Shown: positions 18,589 to 27,776, counted from the stretch's first letter. The stretch: 47,868 nucleotides of DNA from Saprospiraceae bacterium (GCA_028285545.1 JANQPA010000056.1:1-47868); one strand, 5' to 3'. A program made the numbers and translations. Notes: generated from the sequence alone by a model not told the origin.

Positions 18589-19686
18589 TTAATCCATCAC
18601 TCTACCTATTATTTCCCACATCGCATCATGAAATTCGACAGGAACCAGGGCATCACCAGGAGCTTCACCCATTCTCACAACTACCAAATTCTGACTTGGT
18701 ACGACATCAATAACCTGGCCATTTTTGCCCATTGCAGCGAATAGATCTGAGGGTGCATTTGGGGCAACATCAGTAATTATCGGGAAGGTCAATCCAGGAT
18801 AAATTACAGTTCCCTTTCCATTCAACCACCATAAATAGCCATATGAAGGATTCAAATCCTGAGAGGTGTTAATCATCGCATTATAATAATCCATATCAGA
18901 CATGATGACCTGATTGTCCCATTTTCCTTTATTTAAAATAAGCAAGCCAAATCTGGCGGCATCCCTGGGTTTACTCCAATAAAGATTATTATATCCGCTT
19001 CTAATCCATTGACCACTCATTCCGATTTTTTGTTCCAATCTGGTATTGGTAAACTGATTATAAGTGACTCCAGCAGCATTGCTGACAACGGAGCCCAATA
19101 AGGTATAGGGTGCATTGTGATAAAACCACTGAGTACCCGCATCTTTTTTATATTGTAAACATTCGGGATCTGTACAATGAACATCCGAAGCTCTAAAATC
19201 AAGACCGGTAGTCATGGTAAGCTGGTGTTTAATAGTGATAAGGTCTTCCTTATCTGTGGACATGCTCGTCCAGTTTTTACCAAGGTAATCAGAAGTTTTA
19301 TCCTCAATGTTTAAAAGACCCTCCTGTTGGGCCATACCAACCATAAAGGCCGTGAGGGTTTTTCCTGCTGAAGCCCAATACCAATTGGTATTTTGATCAA
19401 ATGATTTGGTATTGGTGATATTATTGCCCCAGTATTTTTCTATGACTATTTTGCCGTCTTTTAAGATGATAAATGCCCGGGTGTTATTGGTAAGCAGAAA
19501 GTCATATAATTCATTTAGCACCACTTCATCCCAGCCTAAAGAATTAGGGCTGACACTTGACCAGGTTTCAGCATTAATTGGCGGGAAATACAAATCCTCT
19601 ATTACTACTGGATCAGGAACCTGATTGTTTTCTTTATCGCAGCCTACAAGAATAAGGATTAGGAAAAATGGTAAAATATGCCTCAT
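18589..19686 (-). CDS. Lipoprotein serine hydrolase (beta-lactamase/esterase family)
   Basis: A 365-residue protein with a lipoprotein signal (FFLILILVGC, acylated Cys16). The class C beta-lactamase-like fold is indicated by WYWASAGKTLTAFM with the SAGK nucleophile tetrad and by YHNAPYTLLGSVV at the Tyr/Asn position; YLWWLNGKGT lies near the C-terminus. It resembles EstB-like esterases and 6-aminohexanoate-dimer hydrolases, which share SxxK chemistry. It leads the operon with the AraC gene and is divergent from padR across 169 bp that contain a perfect palindrome. Confidence 0.9.
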   Translation of the reverse strand: MRHILPFFLILILVGCDKENNQVPDPVVIEDLYFPPINAETWSSVSPNSLGWDEVVLNELYDFLLTNNTRAFIILKDGKIVIEKYWGNNITNTKSFDQNTNWYWASAGKTLTAFMVGMAQQEGLLNIEDKTSDYLGKNWTSMSTDKEDLITIKHQLTMTTGLDFRASDVHCTDPECLQYKKDAGTQWFYHNAPYTLLGSVVSNAAGVTYNQFTNTRLEQKIGMSGQWIRSGYNNLYWSKPRDAARFGLLILNKGKWDNQVIMSDMDYYNAMINTSQDLNPSYGYLWWLNGKGTVIYPGLTFPIITDVAPNAPSDLFAAMGKNGQVIDVVPSQNLVVVRMGEAPGDALVPVEFHDAMWEIIGRVMD

Positions 19687-19761
19687 TGTTATTTTTTCTT
19701 TTTTGACTTCCTGAATTAGAAATGGTTTAATAAAGTAGAATATTTTATGAAAAAATGAAAG

Positions 19762-19780
19762 TCTACAAATTATTTGTAGA
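19762..19780. promoter_or_regulatory. Perfect 19-bp palindrome, candidate PadR operator
   Basis: TCTACAAAT-T-ATTTGTAGA is a perfect inverted repeat in the divergent spacer between the lipoprotein hydrolase and padR, about 75 bp before the padR start and just upstream of a -33-like TTTG (19801). PadR proteins commonly bind palindromic sites upstream of their own gene, so this is the best operator candidate. Confidence 0.65.
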
Positions 19781-19800
19781 AGAGGGGAAGCAAAACCGAT

Positions 19801-19832
19801 TTTGGCATTTACGAAAGAAATACCTACTTTTA
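19801..19832 (+). promoter_or_regulatory. Putative padR-permease operon promoter
   Basis: TTTG at 19801-19804 and TACTTTTA at 19825-19832, separated by 20 bp, approximate the Bacteroidota -33/-7 pattern (TTTG, about 19 bp, TAnnTTTG). It lies 24 bp before the padR ATG. The final base of the -7 box is A rather than G. Confidence 0.5.
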
Positions 19833-19855
19833 AACCAAATAAACATTAAAATTCA

Positions 19856-20188
19856 ATGAAAGGGACCCATCTTGGCGAATTCGAAGAACTGGTTTTATTA
19901 ACGGTAGCTGTCTTGTTTGATAATGCTTATGGGGTTGCCATTCAAAAAGAAATTAAGGAAAGAAGTGGCCGAAAGGTAAGCATTAGTACTGTACACTCTA
20001 CTTTACATCGACTACAGCAAAAAGGATTTGTAGATTCTAGATATGATGGCGCAACTCCCAAAAGAGGCGGCAGAAGAAAGCTGCTTTTTACCATGACCAT
20101 GGCTGGAGAGAAAGCTTTAAACTCCAATAGGAATTTAAGAAATGACCTTTGGAAAGACATTCCGGATATAGCTTTCAAACTTAAATAA
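19856..20188 (+). CDS. PadR-family transcriptional regulator
   Basis: A 110-residue winged-helix repressor: LGEFEELVLLTVAVL, then YGVAIQKEIKERSGRKVSIS, recognition helix STVHSTLHRLQQKGFV and wing RGGRRKLLFTMT. The C-terminal dimerisation helix is short, which fits the small PadR subgroup found next to prefix-domain permeases. It starts an operon: the first permease begins six bases after its stop. Likely role: repression of the permease pair and of itself, through the palindrome upstream. Confidence 0.93.
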   Translation: MKGTHLGEFEELVLLTVAVLFDNAYGVAIQKEIKERSGRKVSISTVHSTLHRLQQKGFVDSRYDGATPKRGGRRKLLFTMTMAGEKALNSNRNLRNDLWKDIPDIAFKLK

Positions 20189-20194
20189 TTAGCT

Positions 20195-22849
20195 ATGATG
20201 AAAAAAGATTTTCCTCCGCGTTGGCTGGAATCGATTTTAAGGCGGGTATGTGATCCCAAACGCCTGGAAGGAATTTTGGGTGACCTGGAAGAAATCTATG
20301 AACAAAAGCAAATAGAAAAAGGCTCCTTTCGAGCTAAAGTGAATTACCTGATAAATGCTTTTGGGTTTTTGAGACCTTTTGCCTGGAAAAAGAAATCTGC
20401 CAAAAATAATAGAGTCATGTTTATGTTTAAAAATCACCTGAAACTGGCCGTACGAAATTTTTTAGGTCACAAGATAAGTTCCACAATCAATGTTCTCGGT
20501 TTCACCATAGGTATGGTAAGTTGTTTATTAATTGGACTTTATCTTCTAGACGAATACCAGGTTGACCAATTCCATGAAAAGGGGGATCGAATTTACAGGA
20601 TGGCAATGGATGTTCACCAAAGAAACGGGGAGTTAATGCAAACTGCCTTCTCTCCAGCGCCTTGGGCACCTGCTATGAAAGAAGACTTTCCGGAAGTTGA
20701 AGCTTATACCCGCCTTATGCGATATCGACTGGAAATTCCCATTCTGGTAGAGGGGACTACCAAAAGCTTTTACGAAAGAAATTTTATTTGGGCAGACTCT
20801 TCTATTTTCTCCATCTTTTCTTTTCCATTGATGGAGGGTGATCCTAAGACGGCCTTGGCTGCACCTAATTCGGTAGTCCTAAGTGAGTCTACAGCCAAAA
20901 AATATTTTGGCACTGCAGACCCAATCGGTAAGACGATCTCCTATGAAGGTACCCGCAATCTAACTGTGACTGGAGTAATGCAAGATCTACCAAGAAACTC
21001 CCATATTCAAGCTGATTTTTTTGCCTCTTTTAGCACCCTAAAACAATTTTGGACCATCATTGAAGATTGGGAGATTCTATATTACTACTCTTATTTTCTA
21101 CTAGATGAAAATGGAAATATTGAGGAATTATCGAAAAAAATGCCAGACTTTATCAGCAGACACATGATAGCTGAGGTAAATAATTTCTTTAAACCTCAGT
21201 TTCAGGCCTTAAATGACATTTATCTTTCAGAAGATCGGGAAAATGAATTGGAGGCCGGAGGAAGCCGCCGTCGTTTATTTTTATTTATTGGAATCGCGGT
21301 ATTGATTTTATTGATAGCCTGTGTCAATTACATCAATATGACTACCGCTAATGGTATAAAAAGGGTAAAAGAGGTCAGTATTCGAAAGGTTTTAGGCAGT
21401 GGCAAGAAAAATTTGGTCTTTCAGTTTTTGGGAGAATCTCTTTTTCAAATTGTATTGTCAGTGGGCTTAACCATCCTAGTAAGTTTGTTGTTACTTCCAC
21501 TTCTGAATGAATTATCGGGGAAAAATATTTCTCTAATTGGGAATCAGAACTTCAGTTATTTCCTATTCTTTATTATTGGATTAGGAATCCTGATTGGAAT
21601 TATTGCTGGTCTTTATCCTGCTTTATTTATGGCTGGAATGCAACCCACACAAATCATCAATAAAAATAAAAATACCAGGACGTCTAAATTTCCACTTCGA
21701 AAAGTCTTGGTGGTGTTTCAATTTGCTGTATGTTCAGCTTTGATAGCTGGTGCCTTACTTATGAGTGCACAGTTTAAATTTATCACACAAAAGGATACTG
21801 GATTTAACAGGGATCAGGTAGCCCTCTTTAAATTAAACGGCGGAAGCATTTTTTCACTAGAAAATATGGAACTTCTAAAAGCTCAAATGGAAGCGGAAGC
21901 GGAAGTGAAATTAGCCACTTTATCTTCACACAGTCCTATCGGCGATCAACCTTATTATGGCCGTTACCAATTTGAAGGAATCCCAAATGTGACAGAAGCA
22001 TTGAGTATGGGGAGGCTACATATCGACGCTGATTTTATATCCACCTTTGATATTGATATGGTTGCAGGTCGGGCTTTTGATAAGGCAATGACTACTGACA
22101 CTTCCGCTTTTGTTATAAATGAAACTGCTGTTCGCCGACTGGGTTTAAGCACTCCAAAAGAAGCAATAGGGAAGCTAATAAGCTATTCCACTCAAGGTGA
22201 AAACGGTAATTATATTCGTAGAGGCCCGATCATTGGGGTAACTGAAGACTTTCATTTTCGTTCCCTGCATTTTCAAATTGAACCTATGGTTATGGATATA
22301 CAGCCCGCCCGGTTTCACTTTTTGTCTGTAAAAGGAAATGGCCCTGGATTAATCCAAAACCTACCTAGAATGCAGGAAAAATGGAATGCTATTCTTCCGG
22401 ATGCTCCTTTCGATATGAAATTGATGGATGATTTATTCTATCAGCAATATGATAAAGAACGAAGGGCCAGGTCACTTTTTGGAATGTTTACCATTATTGG
22501 ATTGTTAATTGCCTGCCTGGGCTTATTTGGTCTTTCCATTTTTATCACGGCACAAAGGACAAAAGAAGTGGGCATTCGAAAAGTTCTTGGCGCATCGGTA
22601 TCTCAGGTAATACTATTATTGTCACGGGATATGCTCTTGCTTATTGGTTTTTCTTTGCTGATAGGGCTTCCGCTGGCGGCTTATTTAGGTGAAAAATGGC
22701 TCACTCAATTCACATACCGCATTCCACTAAATATAGGATTGTTTATATGGGCGGCCTTTTTGGCTATTGGTATTGCCATATTTACTGTGAGTGTTAATGC
22801 CATCAAAGCTGCCCTTGCCAACCCCGTTAATGCAATAAGAGACCAATAG
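20195..22849 (+). CDS. Permease-prefix-domain ABC permease (FtsX/MacB type)
   Basis: An 884-residue membrane protein. Residues about 1-68 form the cytoplasmic prefix domain (PPRWLESILRRVCDPKRLEG, GDLEEIYEQKQ, GFLRPFAWKK). The rest is a duplicated MacB-type permease: a first helix near 90-112, a large periplasmic domain, three helices (from about 360), then a second half with its own helix, periplasmic domain and three C-terminal helices. FtsX coupling motifs are KEVSIRKVLGSG and KEVGIRKVLGAS. This layout, with PadR in front, is like the duplicated orphan permeases described in Acidobacteria and Cytophagales. No ATPase is encoded nearby. Confidence 0.93.
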   Translation: MMKKDFPPRWLESILRRVCDPKRLEGILGDLEEIYEQKQIEKGSFRAKVNYLINAFGFLRPFAWKKKSAKNNRVMFMFKNHLKLAVRNFLGHKISSTINVLGFTIGMVSCLLIGLYLLDEYQVDQFHEKGDRIYRMAMDVHQRNGELMQTAFSPAPWAPAMKEDFPEVEAYTRLMRYRLEIPILVEGTTKSFYERNFIWADSSIFSIFSFPLMEGDPKTALAAPNSVVLSESTAKKYFGTADPIGKTISYEGTRNLTVTGVMQDLPRNSHIQADFFASFSTLKQFWTIIEDWEILYYYSYFLLDENGNIEELSKKMPDFISRHMIAEVNNFFKPQFQALNDIYLSEDRENELEAGGSRRRLFLFIGIAVLILLIACVNYINMTTANGIKRVKEVSIRKVLGSGKKNLVFQFLGESLFQIVLSVGLTILVSLLLLPLLNELSGKNISLIGNQNFSYFLFFIIGLGILIGIIAGLYPALFMAGMQPTQIINKNKNTRTSKFPLRKVLVVFQFAVCSALIAGALLMSAQFKFITQKDTGFNRDQVALFKLNGGSIFSLENMELLKAQMEAEAEVKLATLSSHSPIGDQPYYGRYQFEGIPNVTEALSMGRLHIDADFISTFDIDMVAGRAFDKAMTTDTSAFVINETAVRRLGLSTPKEAIGKLISYSTQGENGNYIRRGPIIGVTEDFHFRSLHFQIEPMVMDIQPARFHFLSVKGNGPGLIQNLPRMQEKWNAILPDAPFDMKLMDDLFYQQYDKERRARSLFGMFTIIGLLIACLGLFGLSIFITAQRTKEVGIRKVLGASVSQVILLLSRDMLLLIGFSLLIGLPLAAYLGEKWLTQFTYRIPLNIGLFIWAAFLAIGIAIFTVSVNAIKAALANPVNAIRDQ

Positions 22850-22875
22850 TTTTGACAGGAAAAGAATGCAAAAAG

Positions 22876-25491
22876 ATGAATAAACAGACTTCTCCTCCCA
22901 AATGGATCAAAAAGATTTTAAGTGTTGTATGTGATCCAGATCGTCTGGAAGCCATTTTGGGAGATTTGGAAGAATTATACCAGGAAAAGCAATTGGATCG
23001 TGGCAGATTAAAAGCCAATATATTTTACCTAATTGGGGCCATAGGGTTTTTGAGGCCATTTGCCTGGAAAAAAATTAGGATCAACAATCATAACTCGACG
23101 ATTATGTTAAAAAACTACTTGAAAATCATCTGGCGGACCATTTATCGCCGTCCCCTCCCAGCTATATCGAATCTGTCCTGTCTGACACTGGGGATTGCTG
23201 CTGCCTTATTGATTTTACTCTACCTGGATTTTGAACTTAATTTTGATCGGGTTCATATCAAAGCAGAAGATATTTACCGTATTGATACCCGAAGAATAAA
23301 TGCTCGGCAAAGAGTTATTGATGTAGATTGGCAAAACACTCCCGCTAATTTAGCTCCCTTGATTGAAAAAGATTTTCCTGAAGTAGTAGCAAGCGTCCGT
23401 TTTTATAGTTTTTATGATAATGAAGGTGTAAGATTTCATTATCATGATAAAGTGCTTGAGGAAGATGAAATCATTACGGTTGATTCTTCCCTTTTGGATG
23501 TGTTTAGTTTTGATCTGATTGAAGGAAATCCTAAAACAGCTCTTAGGGGACCCAATAAGATCATTATTTCAGAAAATCTGGCGAAACGATTATTTCCAGG
23601 CGAAGCACCCCTAGGAAAAATACTTAAATCTCAACTGGTACACCGCACTACCAATGAAGAAAATGAATATGCTTTTAAAGTTACAGGAGTCTATAAAGAT
23701 TTACCTCGAAATACCCATCTTTTTGCCCATGCTTTTGTTTCTGCTGAAACCGATAAACTAATTAACGATTACTATTTTAGTGAATTCTTCGTTTCAACTT
23801 ATTTATTACTAAATCCCCAAACTGACCCTCAAGTCTTTGCTCCCAAACTAAGCCAAATTTATGAAAGGTATCATAGTGCAGACCGAGACCCCACCTTAGT
23901 AAGTGCAGAACATGGTTTGGTTGCGCTGCCAGAAATCCATTTTGCAGATACCAATGGCCTTGCCTATGTCTATATATTTAGTGGAGTAGGCTTTTTATTA
24001 TTGATTATAGCCTTTATCAGTTATGTAAACATGGTTACTGCACTGGGAAGTAAAAGAGCTATGGAGATAGGTGTCCGAAAAGTTATGGGTTCTCATCGCC
24101 AACAGTTAATAGTGCAATTTTTGACGGAATCTTTATTTTTTACCTTATTGTCCCTTTTTCTGGCACTTGTCCTTGTCTTTGTAATGATCGAACCAATTAA
24201 TAGTTTATTGGATTTAAATTTACTGGCTTCACAACTTTGGCAACCCCTGATATTGGCAGGTATGATTGGAATTATCGTTGTATTGGGAATTATTGGGGGG
24301 AGTTATCCTGCCTTTTTCCTTTCCTCCTTCAGGCCTATAGCTGTAATGAAAGGCAAACTAGTAAAGCCTGCACCACTAAGGCGTTTTCTGGTGGCTTTTC
24401 AATTTGCCGTTGTCATTTTTGTTTTGGCCAGTACCGGAATGATCTACCAACAGTTAGAATTTTTGCGAAGTAAAGATTTGGGATTTAGCCAGGAAAATAG
24501 TGTTCAGCTGGAGCTTTCTGGTGTTGAAGGAATAAGAAAATGGCCGGTATTAAAGCAAAGTTTATTAGCTAGCCCAGAAATAACATCCGTAAGCAGTTCA
24601 AATTTTTTACCAGGAATAGGCGGGATGATTCGAGGGCCCATTAGTGTGGAAGGATCAGAGCCCGAATTTACCCGGCGCGGAAGAATTGATTATGACTTTC
24701 TAGAGCTTATGGATATCGAAATTTTGCAAGGAAGAAACTTCTCCACTAATCATCCTTCTGATTCTTTCCGAAGTACTATAGTAAACGAAACATTGGTTCG
24801 AGATTTTAATCTGGGAGATAATCCAATTGGGAAAAAATTAAAATTTGGAGATTGGGGTAATCCTAATCATTTTGAGATTATTGGTGTGGTAGAGGATTTC
24901 CATCAGCATTCACTACATCATCCGATAGAACCACAATTGCTGACCCTGGCGAATGCCTCCAATGCCGTTACAGTAAAGCTAGGTTCAGATCTTCGTTCGG
25001 GAATCGAAGTTATTGAAAAAGCATGGACAGAGACCTTTCCAGATAAACCTTTTGAATACCATTTTTTAGATACCCTACTCTTAGATAGATATGAGGAAGA
25101 CCAAAGAAGGGGAAGTATCTTTTTCTACTTTTCCCTTATTACCATTTTTATTGCCTTTGTAGGCTTATTTGGTTTGGCCTCCTATTTAGTTGGACAAAGA
25201 ACCAAGGAGGTGGGCATTCGAAAGGTATTCGGGGCAAAACTTAAGGATATTGTGATTTTACTGTCCAAAGATTTTTTATTCTTGGTAATACTAGCTGCTC
25301 TGCCTGGTTTAGTAGTTGCCTGGTTTGTGATTAATCGCTGGCTGGAAAATTTCGCTTTCCAAACAGGTATGAACTATTTGCTTTTTGGACTAGTGTTCTT
25401 ACTTGTTCTACTGCTCACTTTTGCAACTGTAAGCTGGCATGCTGTTCGAACAGCTCATTTAAATCCAAAGGATGCTTTGAAGTATGAATAA
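22876..25491 (+). CDS. Permease-prefix-domain ABC permease, paralogue
   Basis: About 871 residues, a tandem paralogue of the preceding permease with the same prefix domain (PPKWIKKILSVVCDPDRLEA, GDLEELYQEKQ, GFLRPFAWKK) and the same duplicated MacB/FtsX layout, including MEIGVRKVMGSH and KEVGIRKVFGAK. A TTG at 22852 would add eight residues; the ATG at 22876 aligns with the start of the paralogue's prefix. It begins about 26 bp after the first permease stops, within the padR operon. The two proteins may form a heteromer, by inference only. Confidence 0.92.
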   Translation: MNKQTSPPKWIKKILSVVCDPDRLEAILGDLEELYQEKQLDRGRLKANIFYLIGAIGFLRPFAWKKIRINNHNSTIMLKNYLKIIWRTIYRRPLPAISNLSCLTLGIAAALLILLYLDFELNFDRVHIKAEDIYRIDTRRINARQRVIDVDWQNTPANLAPLIEKDFPEVVASVRFYSFYDNEGVRFHYHDKVLEEDEIITVDSSLLDVFSFDLIEGNPKTALRGPNKIIISENLAKRLFPGEAPLGKILKSQLVHRTTNEENEYAFKVTGVYKDLPRNTHLFAHAFVSAETDKLINDYYFSEFFVSTYLLLNPQTDPQVFAPKLSQIYERYHSADRDPTLVSAEHGLVALPEIHFADTNGLAYVYIFSGVGFLLLIIAFISYVNMVTALGSKRAMEIGVRKVMGSHRQQLIVQFLTESLFFTLLSLFLALVLVFVMIEPINSLLDLNLLASQLWQPLILAGMIGIIVVLGIIGGSYPAFFLSSFRPIAVMKGKLVKPAPLRRFLVAFQFAVVIFVLASTGMIYQQLEFLRSKDLGFSQENSVQLELSGVEGIRKWPVLKQSLLASPEITSVSSSNFLPGIGGMIRGPISVEGSEPEFTRRGRIDYDFLELMDIEILQGRNFSTNHPSDSFRSTIVNETLVRDFNLGDNPIGKKLKFGDWGNPNHFEIIGVVEDFHQHSLHHPIEPQLLTLANASNAVTVKLGSDLRSGIEVIEKAWTETFPDKPFEYHFLDTLLLDRYEEDQRRGSIFFYFSLITIFIAFVGLFGLASYLVGQRTKEVGIRKVFGAKLKDIVILLSKDFLFLVILAALPGLVVAWFVINRWLENFAFQTGMNYLLFGLVFLLVLLLTFATVSWHAVRTAHLNPKDALKYE

Positions 25492-25559
25492 AATAAATAG
25501 AGATATATGGAGACAAATTGATAATCTGTCTCTATCTGTCTCAGTGTTAAAGTAAAATT

Positions 25560-25577
25560 ATGTTGTATATACAGCAT
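25560..25577. promoter_or_regulatory. MarR operator site 1 (18-bp near-palindrome)
   Basis: ATGTTGTATATACAGCAT is a palindrome with one mismatched pair. It shares the 13-mer TGTTGTATATACA with the site at 26063-26075. Its TTG (25563-25565) could serve as a -33 element, 21 bp before TATCTTTG (25587-25594), so a bound repressor would occlude the promoter. Confidence 0.75.
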
Positions 25578-25594
25578 AAAAAACCTTATCTTTG
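25563..25594 (+). promoter_or_regulatory. Putative marR promoter
   Basis: TTG at 25563-25565 and TATCTTTG at 25587-25594 (followed by C) fit the Bacteroidota TAnnTTTG consensus with a 21-bp spacer. Transcription would begin near 25600, almost on the GTG start codon, implying a leaderless or near-leaderless message. Confidence 0.55.
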
Positions 25595-25598
25595 CTTC

Positions 25599-26042
25599 GT
25601 GAATCAAGAAAAAAAATATCCTCTAATTGAAAAGACTAAGCCACAAGACTGTGTAGCTTCAAAGGCTATTCTTTCTATGCGCGCTTTGATGGGCATCTAT
25701 AAAAAGCATCTGGGAAAACATCAAATCACTCAAAGTCAGCTTGGTATTATGATGGTGCTTGGGCATTTTCGAACCATTCCTCAAGCTCAGTTGGGAAGAA
25801 TTATGATGTTGGATCGCTCCACAGTAACGAGGGATTTAAAGCGATTGGTTGATAGAAATTATTTAATTAAAGAGGGAGCCGTTAATAAGTTAACGCTCAT
25901 CATAACAGAGGCAGGCCTGGATTTTTTAGAATCCATTTTGCCCGATTGGGAAGAGGCCAAAAAAGAGGCAGAATCAATTTTAGGGGAAGATGGAATGGAG
26001 GCCTTAAATTTGGTTTTACAGAAACTTGGATGTATGAAATAA
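25599..26042 (+). CDS. MarR-family transcriptional regulator
   Basis: About 147 residues from the GTG at 25599. The winged-helix core is clear: ITQSQLGIMMVLGHF, TIPQAQLGRIMMLDRSTVTR with the recognition helix, then DLKRLVDRNYLIKEGA and the wing NKLTLIITEAG. C-terminal helices would form the dimer. The longer frame from the ATG at 25560 starts inside the palindromic operator and ahead of the likely promoter, so it is rejected. The same 13-bp site occurs before this gene and before the SDR gene downstream, pointing to autoregulation and control of the SDR. Confidence 0.92.
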   Translation: MNQEKKYPLIEKTKPQDCVASKAILSMRALMGIYKKHLGKHQITQSQLGIMMVLGHFRTIPQAQLGRIMMLDRSTVTRDLKRLVDRNYLIKEGAVNKLTLIITEAGLDFLESILPDWEEAKKEAESILGEDGMEALNLVLQKLGCMK

Positions 26043-26062
26043 GAAATTTTTTTGTCATTCTG

Positions 26063-26075
26063 TGTTGTATATACA
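26063..26075. promoter_or_regulatory. MarR operator site 2
   Basis: TGTTGTATATACA, identical to the core of site 1, lies in the 68-bp gap between marR and the SDR gene, 35 bp before the SDR start. The inner TGTATATACA is a perfect palindrome. No good -7 box was seen after it. Confidence 0.7.
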
Positions 26076-26110
26076 CTGTGAATCACATCATTCAATAATA
26101 AATTTTAAAA

Positions 26111-26866
26111 ATGAAAAGCTCAGGAAATACTGTTTTAATAACCGGTGGGGGATCCGGTATCGGCTTAGCCATAGCCAAAAAATTTCTGGAAAATGAAAAT
26201 ACCATAATCATCACTGGCAGAAATTTATCGAAACTTGAAAAAGCCCAGGCAGATAATCCTGGATTACACATTGCTCAAGGTGATGTAACAGATGTTTCAA
26301 GTATCAAAGCTTTAGTTGAACGTACTCAAGATGAATTTGGAGGTATTGATATTTTAATCAATAATGCGGGTATTTTTCATATGTTTGATGTTGCAGACGA
26401 AGACTTTCCATTTGAAAAGCAGGAATTGGAGATAGACATTGACTTTGCTGGCCCTATGCGGATGGTTCATTATTTTATGCCTCAATTAAAGCAAAAGCAG
26501 GAATCTGCTATTGTCAATGTATCTTCAGGACTTGCCTTTGTTCCTTTTGCCATGGCTCCAGTCTATAGTGCTACAAAGGCAGGTATCCACTCCTGGACAA
26601 AAGGGTTGAGGAGGCAGTTACAATCCACAAATATTCATGTTTTTGAGTTAATGCCTCCCGTTGTTGATACGGATATGGTAGCTGAATTAAAAGACTTCCC
26701 TAAGCTTAGCCCTCAAAAACTTGTTGATGGATTTTGGAAGGGTTTTACCAAAAACCAGTATGAAATTACTCCGGGGCAAAGCAGTCAACTAAAATTAATG
26801 AGCCGCTTAGCCCCAGGTTTTATTTTTAAAGCTTTGAATAAACAAGATCTACCTGAGGTCAAATAA
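26111..26866 (+). CDS. Short-chain dehydrogenase/reductase, DltE-like
   Basis: A 251-residue NAD(P)-dependent oxidoreductase. The cofactor motif is TGGGSGIG near residues 10-17, the NNAG motif appears in LINNAGIF, the catalytic Ser in VNVSSGL and the YxxxK pair in YSATKAG. The overall sequence is closest to the DltE-type SDRs (COG3967). The substrate is unknown. It sits directly after marR with its own copy of the MarR site, so it is the likely regulated target, perhaps responding to a small toxic or aromatic compound. Confidence 0.93.
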   Translation: MKSSGNTVLITGGGSGIGLAIAKKFLENENTIIITGRNLSKLEKAQADNPGLHIAQGDVTDVSSIKALVERTQDEFGGIDILINNAGIFHMFDVADEDFPFEKQELEIDIDFAGPMRMVHYFMPQLKQKQESAIVNVSSGLAFVPFAMAPVYSATKAGIHSWTKGLRRQLQSTNIHVFELMPPVVDTDMVAELKDFPKLSPQKLVDGFWKGFTKNQYEITPGQSSQLKLMSRLAPGFIFKALNKQDLPEVK

Positions 26867-26882
26867 ATTAAGGGAAACTCCG

Positions 26883-27776
26883 TCAACTACCTTGAGAAGA
26901 GAATGTTACCCGGAAAGCAAATAATCGATTATTACCACTTGGAACAAGAAGCATTTTTTTGTCATTAATGTATTCAATATCGGCACTAAATGTCTCTCGT
27001 TCCAAAATGGGATTTAGTTGATATTCACTTGTTAAATGCCAGATGGGGCGCTCACCAATAGCTGTAATAAAATAACCATTCCTTCCATCTTGCTCCACGC
27101 TTTCCAGGTCGAATAATAGGCTATCGGTAACTACAGACTGAATAGTTTGATCAGATAAAGATATTTTCCTTAAATAATAGCCTACAAAATATAAGTCATT
27201 TTTTTCGGCAAACAAGCCATTTGCATCCCTGAATTGATCATCCTGAAACCAGACTTCTAGTCCCTCATTTTTTAATTCATAAATAGTCTTGCTAAAAGAT
27301 CCACTAACGAAAATTCGTTGATCAGGATTAATGCTCACATCATTTAAACCTGGCATGGAATCTGGAGCTGGAAATCTTCCTGTAATTTCCTGATTATTGA
27401 TATCAATTTGCACCAAATGATCTATATCTACCACATACAACTTACCCTCAGAAATGGCCATCCCTGTAGGACCATTCAGCCCTTCCATCCATTTTTGATC
27501 CAATACCTGACCATCTAATGAAACCCTTGACAAGTACCCTAAGCCGTTTTTGGTATAGCCATTTACATTTGAAACATAAAGTACCTCATTTTTTGCATCA
27601 TAAATGACTGATTCAGGGGATCGGAAGCCCTCATTGATTTCCCATAGTGGCTCCAGTTGAGGTAACTGTTCTTTGGTACCTTCTCTGCCACAACTAAAAG
27701 ATAGGATCAAAAGAAAGGATACGATAAAACCTATTTGGGTTTTGATGTCGGGTGATGATGTTGTCATTTTGAACAC
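26883..27776 (-). CDS. Lipoprotein with SMP-30/gluconolactonase-like propeller
   Basis: A 297-residue protein with a hydrophobic N-terminus ending ILSFSC, probably a lipoprotein signal. The mature part has repeated propeller strands: FRSPESVIYDAKNEVLYVSN, GLNGPTGMAISEGKLYVVDI, MPGLNDVSINPDQRIFVSGS and FRDANGLFAEKNDLYFVGY. These are typical of the SMP-30/gluconolaconase/NHL-like group of six-bladed propellers. Enzymatic activity is uncertain. It converges with the SDR gene (16-bp gap) and is divergent from the LytTR regulator. Confidence 0.85.
   Translation of the reverse strand: MFKMTTSSPDIKTQIGFIVSFLLILSFSCGREGTKEQLPQLEPLWEINEGFRSPESVIYDAKNEVLYVSNVNGYTKNGLGYLSRVSLDGQVLDQKWMEGLNGPTGMAISEGKLYVVDIDHLVQIDINNQEITGRFPAPDSMPGLNDVSINPDQRIFVSGSFSKTIYELKNEGLEVWFQDDQFRDANGLFAEKNDLYFVGYYLRKISLSDQTIQSVVTDSLLFDLESVEQDGRNGYFITAIGERPIWHLTSEYQLNPILERETFSADIEYINDKKMLLVPSGNNRLFAFRVTFSSQGS

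Noticed and set aside
25497-25540. Terminator after the second permease (GAGACA...TGTCTC)
   Set aside because: Only six pairs, large loop and no U-tract.
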